From Budvicia aquatica DSM 5075 = ATCC 35567 (GTDB lineage: Bacteria > Pseudomonadota > Gammaproteobacteria > Enterobacterales > Enterobacteriaceae): DNA of 61,379 bases. The stretch lies in NCBI RefSeq assembly GCF_000427805.1, contig NZ_ATYS01000033.1:1-61379 (forward strand), written 5' to 3'. A model generated the notes under the pieces. The model had not been told where the DNA came from and did no database searches. It was given only the letters and a program-made list of their open reading frames with translations. The translations under genes and the position numbers were made by a program. Shown here in pieces: positions 45,656 to 54,539 of this stretch. Each line of letters begins with the position of its first letter. The first letter of the stretch is position 1.

Positions 45656-45977
45656 GTGTATCCGTTTTTATTTTTTGATCGTTGAATGCACTGGCGCTGC
45701 TGGTTTTTACTAAATCATCTTTAGTCTTGCCTGTAAGCCTCCGCGACGGCGATATTAGCCATATCCTAACAGAGAGTAGCCTATTCCATAATTGCTAACC
45801 AGACGTAAATAACACATCGGGATCGGTAGGGGGCTTTTTTAAAATGGGGGCTTCTGGCCGTTGGGAAGATAAAAAAGTGCAGGTTGAAACTCTAACGTAT
45901 TTTTACATAATGCAAGCTGACACATGCCGTCATCCCGTTGAAAAACGGGATGACGAGAGGGAAGCAGAAGAGGCTAA
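45656..45977. other. Intergenic region with a dispersed hairpin
   Basis: A 322-bp gap upstream of the regulator remnant (minus) and downstream of the lipoprotein gene (minus). It holds a G-rich patch near 45830-45860 and the dispersed hairpin at 45928-45955. No gene was seen. Confidence 0.5.
45928..45955. repeat. Dispersed hairpin repeat, copy 2
   Basis: Perfect stem CGTCATCCCGTT / AACGGGATGACG around a GAAA core. The central 21 bases are identical to 25522-25542. It lies 22 bp downstream of the minus-strand lipoprotein gene and may act as its 3' hairpin. Confidence 0.7.
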
Positions 45978-46322
45978 TTAGTTAGCGCACTTATAAACTT
46001 GGCCGCTGACTTTGGTATCCAGAGGCGCAAATCCTGACCAGAACGTTTCACCGACTCCGGTGGCACCATAAATTACGTTGCCTCCCATCGCGGCTGCTTT
46101 GTTGCGTAAATCATTGGTTGCGCCGTCTCTGGAGCTGGAGGTTTCACTGCTGGATAACCAATTGCTTTGGCTTCCGGTGATCTCACCCAGAAACTGACAT
46201 TGTGCATCCGGCTTGGTATCAACAATTCTGACTTGCTGCCCTGTTCCGTTTAACTGATTGGTGGTGCTACAGCCCGCCAATAAAGCCACGGTAGCAAGGC
46301 ACAATAACGCTTTCATTCGCAT
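45978..46322 (-). CDS. yjeI: DUF4156 lipoprotein (YjeI-like)
   Basis: Small outer-membrane-type lipoprotein of 114 aa. The signal peptide ends with the lipobox LLAGC (LATVALLAGCSTTN). The mature part matches E. coli YjeI: GQQVRIVDTKPDAQCQFLGE, NDLRNKAAAMGGNVIYG and the C terminus GQVYKCAN. Function unknown. Confidence 0.88.
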   Translation of the reverse strand: MRMKALLCLATVALLAGCSTTNQLNGTGQQVRIVDTKPDAQCQFLGEITGSQSNWLSSSETSSSRDGATNDLRNKAAAMGGNVIYGATGVGETFWSGFAPLDTKVSGQVYKCAN

Positions 46323-46633
46323 CTTATTCTCCGACAGGTATCTGGAAAGTGATCGCTAAATAGTAGCAGAGGTGTGTGGTATATCTTAGGTAAATATGGC
46401 CCAACTGCCAATGTTGTCACGATAAATTTGGCAAACCCGCCCTGTTTTAGCATCATTTGTGCCAGTATTTAATCGCTTCAGCCGGAAATCATTGAAGTGG
46501 AACACAAGACTGGCAGTGCTTTTCCCTATCACCCCCATAATCGGTTAGTATAGCGGTTCGAACTATGGAAGGAAGGAGCAATGCCTGCTTCTACATAATA
46601 TTGATTAGAGATATCAATGAGGAAAGGATCAGC
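46323..46633. other. Intergenic region between yjeI and an exported-protein gene
   Basis: A divergent gap of about 310 bp. It must contain both promoters. I see no strong operator, RNA gene or repeat. Confidence 0.4.
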
Positions 46634-47170
46634 TTGAGAAGACTAGCATTTATTCTGATGATGTATCCGTTTATCGGCTTCGCACAGCCAACACAGGCTC
46701 CGGAAGAGTCTGCAATGTTGAGTTGTTTATTGGCTAAGAGTTCCGGCGAAGATACCCGGTATAAAAACATTAGCGTCCGTAACGTACGCATTCGCGGAGA
46801 TAACTCTTCTAACGGCATGTCTTATAGCTTCCCTTATGGGGAAAAAATGCTGGGTTACTTTGAGAAGTTTGGCAAAGGTGACGTGCTGTTTAACGAAAAA
46901 AATTATTCAGTGCAGCAGAGTTTACCGCTGACCCTGCTTGATACCCTTGCGGCAGCGCCATTAGGCAAATTTGATTTTTCAATGGTCGGTTGGGCTGAAG
47001 TTGATATCGGCGAGCGGCAATATCTGTGCATTAACTTTCCGTTTGGCAGTGCGGGTCTGGGTAATGGCGAACGAGATCTGACCTATGCCTTTATTCTGGA
47101 TATTACCGAAGGGCAAACGCCGGTGCTTTATTCGTGGGCGGGAGACCTTAGAGCCTTGACCGCGAAATAA
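46634..47170 (+). CDS. Exported protein of unknown function
   Basis: 178 aa if translation begins at TTG 46634, which sits six bases behind a strong RBS (AGGAAAGGA) and puts a normal signal peptide at the N terminus (MRRLAFILMMYPFIGFAQ). The frame is open 23 codons further up from ATG 46565, but that start would place 20 unusual residues before the signal. The mature protein contains two Cys (SCLLAK, YLCINF), possibly a disulfide in the periplasm. I do not recognise a family. It stands alone, divergent from yjeI. Confidence 0.7.
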   Translation: MRRLAFILMMYPFIGFAQPTQAPEESAMLSCLLAKSSGEDTRYKNISVRNVRIRGDNSSNGMSYSFPYGEKMLGYFEKFGKGDVLFNEKNYSVQQSLPLTLLDTLAAAPLGKFDFSMVGWAEVDIGERQYLCINFPFGSAGLGNGERDLTYAFILDITEGQTPVLYSWAGDLRALTAK

Positions 47171-47251
47171 TCTGGTTATTTATCCCTCTCCAGTTAGTGC
47201 TCACTAACTGGCTAATCTGTTTTGGCCCAATATAAAGTTTGATTTATTTAA

Positions 47252-47272
47252 ACATGCATATAATATGCATGT
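47252..47272. promoter_or_regulatory. 21-bp perfect palindrome in the tehB promoter region
   Basis: ACATGCATAT-A-ATATGCATGT is a perfect palindrome around a central A and overlaps a TATAAT -10-like hexamer (47259-47264). It lies 63 bp upstream of the tehB start, where a repressor could block transcription. Confidence 0.55.
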
Positions 47273-47334
47273 ATTGAGTTATCTTTCCGCCAGCCTGTTG
47301 CAGGCGCGCCAAATCTGAAAATAAGGAATCTGAT

Positions 47335-48198
47335 ATGCAAGATCTTATTTGCTACAAACAAATGCCCCTATGGACCAGCGAAACTTTACCGGCCATGTTT
47401 CGTGAAAAACATAATACTCAGTCAGGAACCTGGGCAAAGCTGGTGGTTATTAAGGGCAGCATGACATTTTCGATGCTAGAGGAGAATGGCGATCTGATTG
47501 AGACCTATACCTTTACGCCGGATAACCAGCCGCCGTTTATTGAGCCACAGGCGTGGCACAAGATTGATTCATGTTCGCCGGATCTTGAGTGCCAGTTAGC
47601 GTTTTATTGTCGCCCTGAAGATTACACCAATAAAAAATACGATATGACCAAAACTCACTCTGAAGTGGTGAATGCGGTGAGTTATTTATCGCCTTGCAAG
47701 GCGTTGGACTTAGGCTGTGGCTCCGGTCGTAACTCGCTGTATCTCAACAAGCTGGGTTTTGACGTCACGGCTTATGATAAGAACTCACAGGGCATTGCCA
47801 ATATTAATGAGATTATCCGGTCTGATAATCTGCAAGGTATTACTGCCCGCGAATTCAATATTAATCAGCAGGCTATTGAAGGCCAGTACGGTTTTATCTT
47901 ATCGACCGTTGTGCTGATGTTCTTAGAGGCAGGGCGTATTCCTTCACTGATTGAGAATATGCAGCAGTGTACCGAGATTGGCGGTTATAACCTGATTGTT
48001 TCAGCCATGTCGACTGACGACTTCCCTTGTACCGTACCTTTCTCCTTCACCTTTAAGCATGATGAGTTGAAAAATTACTATGCCGGTTGGGAGATAGTTA
48101 AGTACAACCAAGAGGTTGGTGAGCTGCATAAAACCGATGAAAACGGTAACCGGATTAAGTTAAGGTTTGCGACGATACTGGCAAAAAAAGTGGCGTAG
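47335..48198 (+). CDS. tehB: Tellurite-resistance SAM-dependent methyltransferase TehB, long form
   Basis: 287-aa TehB of the two-domain type (as in Haemophilus influenzae). The N-terminal DUF1971 cupin-like domain (about 1-95, [20 protein letters not shown]) is followed by the methyltransferase domain (about 100-287) with the SAM-binding motif [16 protein letters not shown]. coli TehB has only the methyltransferase part (197 aa). It probably methylates tellurite or selenite, with the natural role unclear. No tehA was seen. A perfect palindrome lies in the promoter region. Confidence 0.93.
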   Translation: MQDLICYKQMPLWTSETLPAMFREKHNTQSGTWAKLVVIKGSMTFSMLEENGDLIETYTFTPDNQPPFIEPQAWHKIDSCSPDLECQLAFYCRPEDYTNKKYDMTKTHSEVVNAVSYLSPCKALDLGCGSGRNSLYLNKLGFDVTAYDKNSQGIANINEIIRSDNLQGITAREFNINQQAIEGQYGFILSTVVLMFLEAGRIPSLIENMQQCTEIGGYNLIVSAMSTDDFPCTVPFSFTFKHDELKNYYAGWEIVKYNQEVGELHKTDENGNRIKLRFATILAKKVA

Positions 48199-48212
48199 TC
48201 AATATGTTATAA

Positions 48213-48246
48213 CAGGCAGAGGAATAGTTTTTAATTCCTCTGCCTG
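48213..48246. terminator. Bidirectional terminator between tehB and the MORN gene
   Basis: Perfect 13-bp stem CAGGCAGAGGAAT / ATTCCTCTGCCTG with an 8-nt T-rich loop between convergent genes. Confidence 0.8.
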
Positions 48247-48253
48247 AGTGGGT

Positions 48254-50071
48254 TTATTCAATCAGCGGGTTATGTATCATCATAAATTCCCACGTATTGT
48301 TCATCACCAGCGGGAATCCTTGGGTGAAGAATGAAGCTGATACTTCACGGGCATATTGAGGGGGAGGCATTTGCTGATTGTCCTGCGGCTGAGGCCCAAA
48401 ATAGGTTAATTCAGACACCAGGCTATTGGCACTTTGTCGCATTTCCTGACCTCCACTTGACACTAGCTGAGGCGCACCGCTGATAGCCACCGCTTTTAAT
48501 ACACCGCGGCCAATCGACGGGGCATACCACAGAACCTCTTTGGTATAGCCGCTGACCTTACAATCTTTAGTCGCGCAGGTCATTTCTGTCATTGGTTTAC
48601 CGTTGTGATGAGGATTTGATTTAGTCCAGTGGATAAATCGTTCAATGACTAACGTATCAAAGGTTCCTCCGGCTACGGTGACTTTTTCTATGCCGGAGAT
48701 ATAAGAGTTGGCTTCTGCACTGTAGGTGTACTCCCACTCGGCGTTTTCACCCCAAGAGTTTTTGACCTGTTTCTGATAGCTATCTTTCCACTGTTTCCCC
48801 AAAGTTAGCGGGAAGGATAAAATTTTTCGGCTGGATTCAGGGGTTGAAACCGGGGTGTAATCCTTCAGGTATTCCTGAATATCATGGTCGCCTGACCGAT
48901 AGCTGACGATATTGTCTTTGACTGAAACCAGTTGTATCTGACGGTGGTTTTTACCATTAGAGCTGTAGGCCCAGACTGTACCGGGATCCGGCATTTTTCG
49001 GGTTTCAGCATTAAACGGTAAGGTTACTACCGGCATGCCTTTGTCATCATAGTGAATATAGTTCAGATCGATACTGTAGATTGTTTTGATTTCTCCGTCA
49101 GAATCGTATTGATAGAAATTGATACGATTTTCTGCGAATGAGTCCAACCGAAATCCGTCACCGACGGGTTTATCATCTTTATAATGACCATAGCTGATGA
49201 CTTTCCCATCCTGAACGGTTTTATCTTCCCCTTGCTGTATGCCCTTTGTATACAGTGAGTAAGCCGTTTTTCCACTATAGGACTGTATCTGTTGACCATC
49301 GTTTTTAAAGCCACCGTCGAGAGTGACATATTGAGTTAAATCGGTGAGCTGGCCCCGATCGTTGTAGCGTTCTTTTTTGTAACGTTCCTGAGCCACTAGC
49401 GTGGTGGTTTTCTCCAGTATTGTTCCGGCGGCGTTATAGGTGATTTCAAGCATCGGATCATCGCCATATTTCTCCGTGTAGCGCTCTATCTTTCCTGTCC
49501 GATCGTAATAATCGCTGATCTCTTTGACGATTCGGCCTTGGGTTTTCTTATACTGTTTTTCTTTTAGCTTCCCGTCGGGGTAATAAAACTGGGTCTCTTT
49601 AAACTCTTTACCGTCGTAGCCGGTGCTTTCAGAGCTTAGTTGACCATCTTCATAGTAACTTTTCTCAGTGACATACCAGCCGCTGCCAACATAGCGGATA
49701 ACCTGCTTAGGAAAACCGAGCTCACTGTATTCGGTCTCTAATCCGATTGGCGTGCCGGCTTTATCCCAGGTTCCTTCTCTCTTTAGCTTGCCGTTAGGAT
49801 GGTAGTAACGGTATTTTCCGACCATATTATCTTTGGCAAACAGCGCTTTTTTATGGGTATCTTTAATAGTGGCTTGCAGAAATAACGAGCCGTCTGAACG
49901 GCGTAGGGTAAATTCAGCACCGCCTTTGGTTGGGTGTAAAGGCCAGTCGAGCTGAAATTCAGCGGCCTGATTATCATTGGTAAACTCCCAGTCGCTGGTT
50001 AAATAGCGGGTTTCAGCCCATGCCGTATTGACCAATGCGATAGTAAGTACTAACCAAAGCGTCCGCTTCAT
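48254..50071 (-). CDS. Secreted MORN-repeat protein
   Basis: 605 aa with a signal peptide (MKRTLWLVLTIALVNTAWA). From about residue 85 to 330 it holds bacterial MORN_2-type repeats of the form YYxDGxLxxE (YRYYHPNGKLKREGTW, KSYYEDGQLSSES, QFYYPDGKLKEKQY). The C-terminal 250 residues are a separate domain with WAYSSNGKNHRQ, a WKDSYQKQVKNSWG segment and a Cys pair (TCATKDCKV). Periplasmic or surface located, function unknown. YwqK-like MORN proteins are sometimes listed as antitoxins, but no toxin gene is adjacent. Convergent with tehB. Confidence 0.85.
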   Translation of the reverse strand: MKRTLWLVLTIALVNTAWAETRYLTSDWEFTNDNQAAEFQLDWPLHPTKGGAEFTLRRSDGSLFLQATIKDTHKKALFAKDNMVGKYRYYHPNGKLKREGTWDKAGTPIGLETEYSELGFPKQVIRYVGSGWYVTEKSYYEDGQLSSESTGYDGKEFKETQFYYPDGKLKEKQYKKTQGRIVKEISDYYDRTGKIERYTEKYGDDPMLEITYNAAGTILEKTTTLVAQERYKKERYNDRGQLTDLTQYVTLDGGFKNDGQQIQSYSGKTAYSLYTKGIQQGEDKTVQDGKVISYGHYKDDKPVGDGFRLDSFAENRINFYQYDSDGEIKTIYSIDLNYIHYDDKGMPVVTLPFNAETRKMPDPGTVWAYSSNGKNHRQIQLVSVKDNIVSYRSGDHDIQEYLKDYTPVSTPESSRKILSFPLTLGKQWKDSYQKQVKNSWGENAEWEYTYSAEANSYISGIEKVTVAGGTFDTLVIERFIHWTKSNPHHNGKPMTEMTCATKDCKVSGYTKEVLWYAPSIGRGVLKAVAISGAPQLVSSGGQEMRQSANSLVSELTYFGPQPQDNQQMPPPQYAREVSASFFTQGFPLVMNNTWEFMMIHNPLIE

Positions 50072-50216
50072 TCTGATTTCCTGTCCGTTATGTTGTGCAT
50101 TTGATGGTAAGCGGGATAAATATCGCTTTGTTCAGCGTAAATTGCACGCCGAATAAAGCAATATTTTGTATCCGCCGGTTAAGACGGGTAAAGAGAAATA
50201 AGGTTATTGTTATCCA

Positions 50217-50369
50217 TTAGCGGGGCCCCAACCCTGCGGCCGCCATCAATAGCTTGAACAGCTTTGCAACTACCGTTAAGGCTAATACGCTGGCAGTCCA
50301 AAGCGCTATCAGCCAGAAAAGCCGACGCCAAAGTGGGGTTTTAGCCTGCTGCTGTACTGAGGTACTCAT
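50217..50369 (-). CDS. DUF2474 small membrane protein of the CIO-type bd oxidase
   Basis: A 50-codon gene starting at ATG 50369 with RBS AGAGGAA seven bases upstream. The peptide begins MSTSVQQQAKTPLWRRLFWL and continues as one membrane helix (IALWTASVLALTVVAKLFKL), ending AAAGLGPR. This is the DUF2474 pattern of single-helix proteins encoded after cioAB, analogous to CydX/AppX small subunits that stabilise bd oxidase. It lies 42 bp downstream of cioB and on the same strand. Confidence 0.85.
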   Translation of the reverse strand: MSTSVQQQAKTPLWRRLFWLIALWTASVLALTVVAKLFKLLMAAAGLGPR

Positions 50370-50411
50370 ATGCTGTTTCCTCTTATATTCGCTATTCGGT
50401 GGTAAAAAAAC

Positions 50412-51419
50412 TTAGTGATAACCTTGTCCCGGGGTAACTTTTCCCCTGAATACGTAATAGCTCCAGGCGGTATAGGTCAGAATGACCGGAATGATCAGCA
50501 GTGCGCCAACCAGCATAAATCCTTGGCTTTGCGGTGGTGCTGAAGCTGCCCAAATATCGATATTAGGTGGAATAATGTTTGGCCAAATACTAATGCCTAA
50601 GCCGCTGAATCCAAGGAACATCAGCATCAGCGTCATAACAAAAGGCGAATAGTGGCTACCGCGTTTGATTCCCCGCAGAATAATTCCGGCTGAAAGCAGT
50701 ACCAGTATCGGCACCGGCAAAAAATAGATCAGATTAGGCAGAGAGAACCAGCGCTGGGCGATGGCCGGGTAACTTAGCGGCGTCCAGATACTGATGATGA
50801 CAATAATCAGCAATAAGGTCAGTAATAGCGGTTTAGCAATCTGATACATATGTTGCTGTAAGCGGCGTTCGGTTTTCATTATCAGCCAGGTACAGCCCAG
50901 TAATGAGTAAGCGATAACCAGCCCCACGCCGCAGAACAGGCTAAACGGAGTCAGCCAGTCAAACGCAGAACCGGCAAAGGTACGATCGACGACCGGGAAG
51001 CCATTGATAAAGGCTCCTACCACTACGCCCTGACAAAATGTGCTAATCAATGAACCTAAAATAAAGGATTTATTCCAGAACGGGCGGTGAGACAGCGTCG
51101 CCTGGGAGCGGAATTCAAAGGCTACACCGCGGAAAATCAGCGCTACCAGCATCAGGGTGAGAGGAATAGTCAGCGCATCAATAATGACGGCATAGGCCAG
51201 AGGGAATGCGCCAAACAGCGCGGCTCCGCCGAGTACCATCCAGGTTTCGTTTCCGTCCCAGACCGGCGCAACGGTATTGACCATCATGTCACGCTCTTCG
51301 GGATCTTTAATTAGCGCAAGGAGCATACCGATGCCTAAATCAAAGCCATCCATAACGATATACATCAGAGTGGCAAACACGATGATAATGAACCACATTA
51401 GCGGAAGATCGATACCCAC
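50412..51419 (-). CDS. cioB: Cyanide-insensitive-type cytochrome bd oxidase subunit II
   Basis: Subunit II of a bd-type quinol oxidase, 335 aa with eight or nine helices. I place the start at GTG 51419, right behind AAGGGGGA, one base after the cioA stop; the open frame continues 25 codons up into cioA. The N-terminal segment MYIVMDGFDLGIGMLLALI and VAPVWDGNETWMVLGG carry the subunit II signature. It terminates 42 bp before the DUF2474 gene. Confidence 0.93.
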   Translation of the reverse strand: MGIDLPLMWFIIIVFATLMYIVMDGFDLGIGMLLALIKDPEERDMMVNTVAPVWDGNETWMVLGGAALFGAFPLAYAVIIDALTIPLTLMLVALIFRGVAFEFRSQATLSHRPFWNKSFILGSLISTFCQGVVVGAFINGFPVVDRTFAGSAFDWLTPFSLFCGVGLVIAYSLLGCTWLIMKTERRLQQHMYQIAKPLLLTLLLIIVIISIWTPLSYPAIAQRWFSLPNLIYFLPVPILVLLSAGIILRGIKRGSHYSPFVMTLMLMFLGFSGLGISIWPNIIPPNIDIWAASAPPQSQGFMLVGALLIIPVILTYTAWSYYVFRGKVTPGQGYH

Positions 51420-51420
51420 G

Positions 51421-52845
51421 TTATTTTCCCCCTTCAGCATTATTGAGCGAGCGGTGTCCGGCAGAGATTGGAATGGTTGGCATATCCCGTTCACTTTCGG
51501 CGGTTTGATTTTCCGGATTGCCTTCCCCCTGATGAGGGCCTTTACGAATCAGGCGCATCATATAGCTGTACCCAATACCAAAGACCGAGAAATAGACCAC
51601 GATAAAGGCAATCAGGCTGATGTTCATATGTAACTCTCCGTGGCCAGAAACGGCATCGCGGGTGCGTAACAGATTTTGAACAATCCACGGTTGCCGGCCT
51701 ACTTCAGTGGTAAACCATCCGGCCAGAATCGCGATCACTCCCGACGGCCCCATCAGCAGAACAAAGCGCAGGAACCCGCGTGACTGATAAAGACGATTTT
51801 TAAGCCGCAGCCACAGGCCGATCGCTCCCAGTAAAATCATCAGCATTCCCAGTCCGGCCATAATGCGGAAAGACCAGAAAACAATGGTTGAATTAGGGCG
51901 ATCGGCTTTAGGAAAGTCGGTCAGGGCCGGAACCTGTTTGTCTAAACTGTGTGTCAGGATCAGGCTGCCTAATGCCGGAATCTCCAGAGCATAGTGGGTT
52001 GTTTCCTGTTCCATATCAGGAATACCAAACAGGATTAAAGGCGTCGGTTCACCCGGAGGGTTGCGCCAATGGCCCTCAATAGCCGCAATTTTGGCAGGTT
52101 GATATTTCAGGGTGTTCAGGCCATGCATATCGCCGATGAGTGCCTGTATTGGCGATACAATCAGCGCCATCCACATTGCCATGGAGAGCATTTTGCGAAT
52201 TGCCGGAGTGTCATTTTTGCGTAACAGATGCCAGGCGGCAGAGGCGGCAATAAAGAAAGCACTGGCCAAAAAAGCGGCGGTAGTCATATGTAACAGGCGA
52301 TATGGGAATGACGGATTAAAGATCACCGCAAACCAGTCGACGGGTACCACTTGGCCGTTATGAATTTCGTAGCCCTGCGGTGTGTGCATCCAGCTATTGG
52401 AGGCCAGAATCCAAAAGGTCGACATAATGGTGCCCAGTGCAACCATGCAAGTGGCAAAGAAATGTAGACCATTACCGACCCGATTCCAGCCAAATAGCAT
52501 TACGCCGAGGAACCCGGCTTCAAGGAAAAAGGCGGTTAATACTTCATATGTCAGCAGCGGGCCGGTGATACTGCCGGCAAACTGAGAAAAACCGCTCCAG
52601 TTGGTACCAAACTGATAGGCCATAACTAGCCCTGAAACGACGCCCATACCAAAGTTAACGGCGAATATTTTCGACCAAAAATGGTAGAGATCGCGGTAAT
52701 CATTATTCCGGGTTTTAAGCCATAACCCTTCCAGCACGGCAAGATAACTGGCCATACCGATAGTGATTGCGGGAAAAATAATATGAAAGGATACGGTAAA
52801 TGCGAATTGGATCCTCGCAAGATTAAATGCATCTAATTCGAACAT
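51421..52845 (-). CDS. cioA: Cyanide-insensitive-type cytochrome bd oxidase subunit I
   Basis: Quinol oxidase subunit I of 474 aa, shorter than E. coli CydA (522), because the periplasmic Q-loop is of the short (CIO) type. The haem ligands are in SFHIIFPAITIG (His near residue 20) and the quinol-loop start GWFTTEVGRQPWIVQNLLRT is conserved. CIO-type oxidases keep respiring under cyanide, sulfide or nitric-oxide stress, which fits a strain that produces thiosulfate via Ttr. First gene of cioAB-DUF2474, divergent from a MocR regulator. Confidence 0.95.
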   Translation of the reverse strand: MFELDAFNLARIQFAFTVSFHIIFPAITIGMASYLAVLEGLWLKTRNNDYRDLYHFWSKIFAVNFGMGVVSGLVMAYQFGTNWSGFSQFAGSITGPLLTYEVLTAFFLEAGFLGVMLFGWNRVGNGLHFFATCMVALGTIMSTFWILASNSWMHTPQGYEIHNGQVVPVDWFAVIFNPSFPYRLLHMTTAAFLASAFFIAASAAWHLLRKNDTPAIRKMLSMAMWMALIVSPIQALIGDMHGLNTLKYQPAKIAAIEGHWRNPPGEPTPLILFGIPDMEQETTHYALEIPALGSLILTHSLDKQVPALTDFPKADRPNSTIVFWSFRIMAGLGMLMILLGAIGLWLRLKNRLYQSRGFLRFVLLMGPSGVIAILAGWFTTEVGRQPWIVQNLLRTRDAVSGHGELHMNISLIAFIVVYFSVFGIGYSYMMRLIRKGPHQGEGNPENQTAESERDMPTIPISAGHRSLNNAEGGK

Positions 52846-53123
52846 GGTATGCCTCGGGCTAACATATGCTTCTCTGATAAATCTCTTAAGGTGTTCCGGC
52901 TGATAGTGGTGGTGAGCGTCGGGCTCGGAGGATGCTTTTGAACGATTTAGCCGGGGAATTGATAATAGAATGTAAAAAAATCAGTTAGTAGCAACAGAAA
53001 GGCAGATTAAAAGCATAACAGTTGGCGAAGCAATAGGGCATTATTGAGCTTAATTGTATGAAAATAAATATGAAATTGCGGAAGCAATCGTTATGATTGC
53101 GTCGTTAATACTCAACGCTGGTA

Positions 53124-54539
53124 ATGACTGTGGCTAAATATGAAGTACTTGCCCGACGTATTCGAGAGCAGATAACGGCAAATATCTGGCAGTCTGACGA
53201 CAAGCTGCCTTCTCTGCGTGAGCAGGCTGCCGCTTCAGGCATGAGTTTAATGACGGTAATGCACGCTTATCAGATTCTGGAAAGCCAGGGTTGGATAATC
53301 TCTCGCCCCCAGTCCGGATACTATGTGGCACCCAAGGCCGGATTTTTAACATCACCGGCCGGGCATCAAAAACTGGAACTGGCTGAGCAGATTGATATTA
53401 ACTCATTTATTTTCGACGTATTACAGGCCAGTCGTTCTCCATCCATCATGCCCTTTGGCTCCTCTTATCCTGACCCCGGGCTGTTCCCTCGCCAGCAACT
53501 GACGCATTCCCTGAAAACCGTTGCTCGGACCATGGGCTCGCTAAGTGCAACTGATAACCTACCGCCGGGAAATGAAGACCTGCGTAAAACCATCGCCCAG
53601 CGTTACGCATTACAGGGCATGCAAATTTCACCGGATGAAATAGTTATTACTGCCGGCGCTCTGGAATCGTTAAACCTAAGCCTACAGGCTACGACTGAAC
53701 CCGGGGATTGGGTGATTATTGAGAACCCGTGCTTCTATGGCGCACTACAGGCACTTGAACGGTTAAAGCTAAAGGCATTAGCCATTGCCAGTCATCCTCA
53801 ATGGGGGATAGACCTCAATGCGCTTGAAGAGGCATTGAAAACCTACCCGGTTAAGGCCTGCTGGATGATGACGAACATCCAGAACCCGCTAGGCGTAACG
53901 TCATCTAATGAAAAGAAGCAGCAAGTCGTTGCGCTGCTACAGCGTTACAATGTGCACTTAGTTGAAGATGATGTTTATAGTGAGCTCTATTCCGGCAGTG
54001 ATAAGCCGTTACCGGCAAAAGCGTTTGATGAAAAAGGTATGGCCATGCTGTGCTCTTCTTTTTCAAAAAGCCTGGTGGCAGGTTTTAGAATTGGCTGGGT
54101 TGCCGCCGGTCATATGGCGAGTAAAATCCAACGGCTGCAGCTGATGAGCACCTTATCCACCAGTGCGCCAATGCAACTGGCTTTAGCAAACTACCTTGCG
54201 ACAAAAAGTTATGACAGCCATTTGCGTAAACTACGGCGAACGCTGGCGCAGCGTAAAGACATTGCTCTACAGTCATTGCATACCCATTTACCTAAACAGG
54301 TCAAAATTCATTATGCCCAAGGTGGCTATTTTCTGTGGATTGAGCTGCCTGCTCACCTTAATGCGACCGATCTTTACTACCGGGCGCTGGAGCACAAGAT
54401 CAGCATAGCTCCGGGAAAAATGTTTTCAGCCAGTACTCAGTACAATAACTATTTCCGCTTTAATACCTCTTATGAATGGACTGACAAGAGCGAACAAGGC
54501 GTGATAACGCTGGCGGGGATCATTCGGGAGCTGCTCTAG
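53124..54539 (+). CDS. MocR-type (GntR HTH + aminotransferase) regulator
   Basis: 471-aa regulator with an N-terminal GntR winged helix (SLREQAAASGMSLMTVMHAY, ILESQGWIISRPQSGYYV) and a C-terminal class I aminotransferase-like PLP domain. The Schiff-base lysine is in SSFSKSLVAGFRIGW. Other PLP-site residues are ITAGALESLNLS and VEDDVYSELY. Such proteins sense PLP or amino acid derivatives (PdxR, GabR, TauR). It is divergent from cioAB across a 278-bp gap, but a regulatory link is only positional. A weak RBS precedes ATG 53124. Confidence 0.9.
   Translation: MTVAKYEVLARRIREQITANIWQSDDKLPSLREQAAASGMSLMTVMHAYQILESQGWIISRPQSGYYVAPKAGFLTSPAGHQKLELAEQIDINSFIFDVLQASRSPSIMPFGSSYPDPGLFPRQQLTHSLKTVARTMGSLSATDNLPPGNEDLRKTIAQRYALQGMQISPDEIVITAGALESLNLSLQATTEPGDWVIIENPCFYGALQALERLKLKALAIASHPQWGIDLNALEEALKTYPVKACWMMTNIQNPLGVTSSNEKKQQVVALLQRYNVHLVEDDVYSELYSGSDKPLPAKAFDEKGMAMLCSSFSKSLVAGFRIGWVAAGHMASKIQRLQLMSTLSTSAPMQLALANYLATKSYDSHLRKLRRTLAQRKDIALQSLHTHLPKQVKIHYAQGGYFLWIELPAHLNATDLYYRALEHKISIAPGKMFSASTQYNNYFRFNTSYEWTDKSEQGVITLAGIIRELL

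Noticed and set aside
48254-50071. Toxin-antitoxin module based on the MORN (YwqK-like) protein
   Set aside because: It has a signal peptide, is far longer than YwqK-type antitoxins and has no neighbouring toxin gene.
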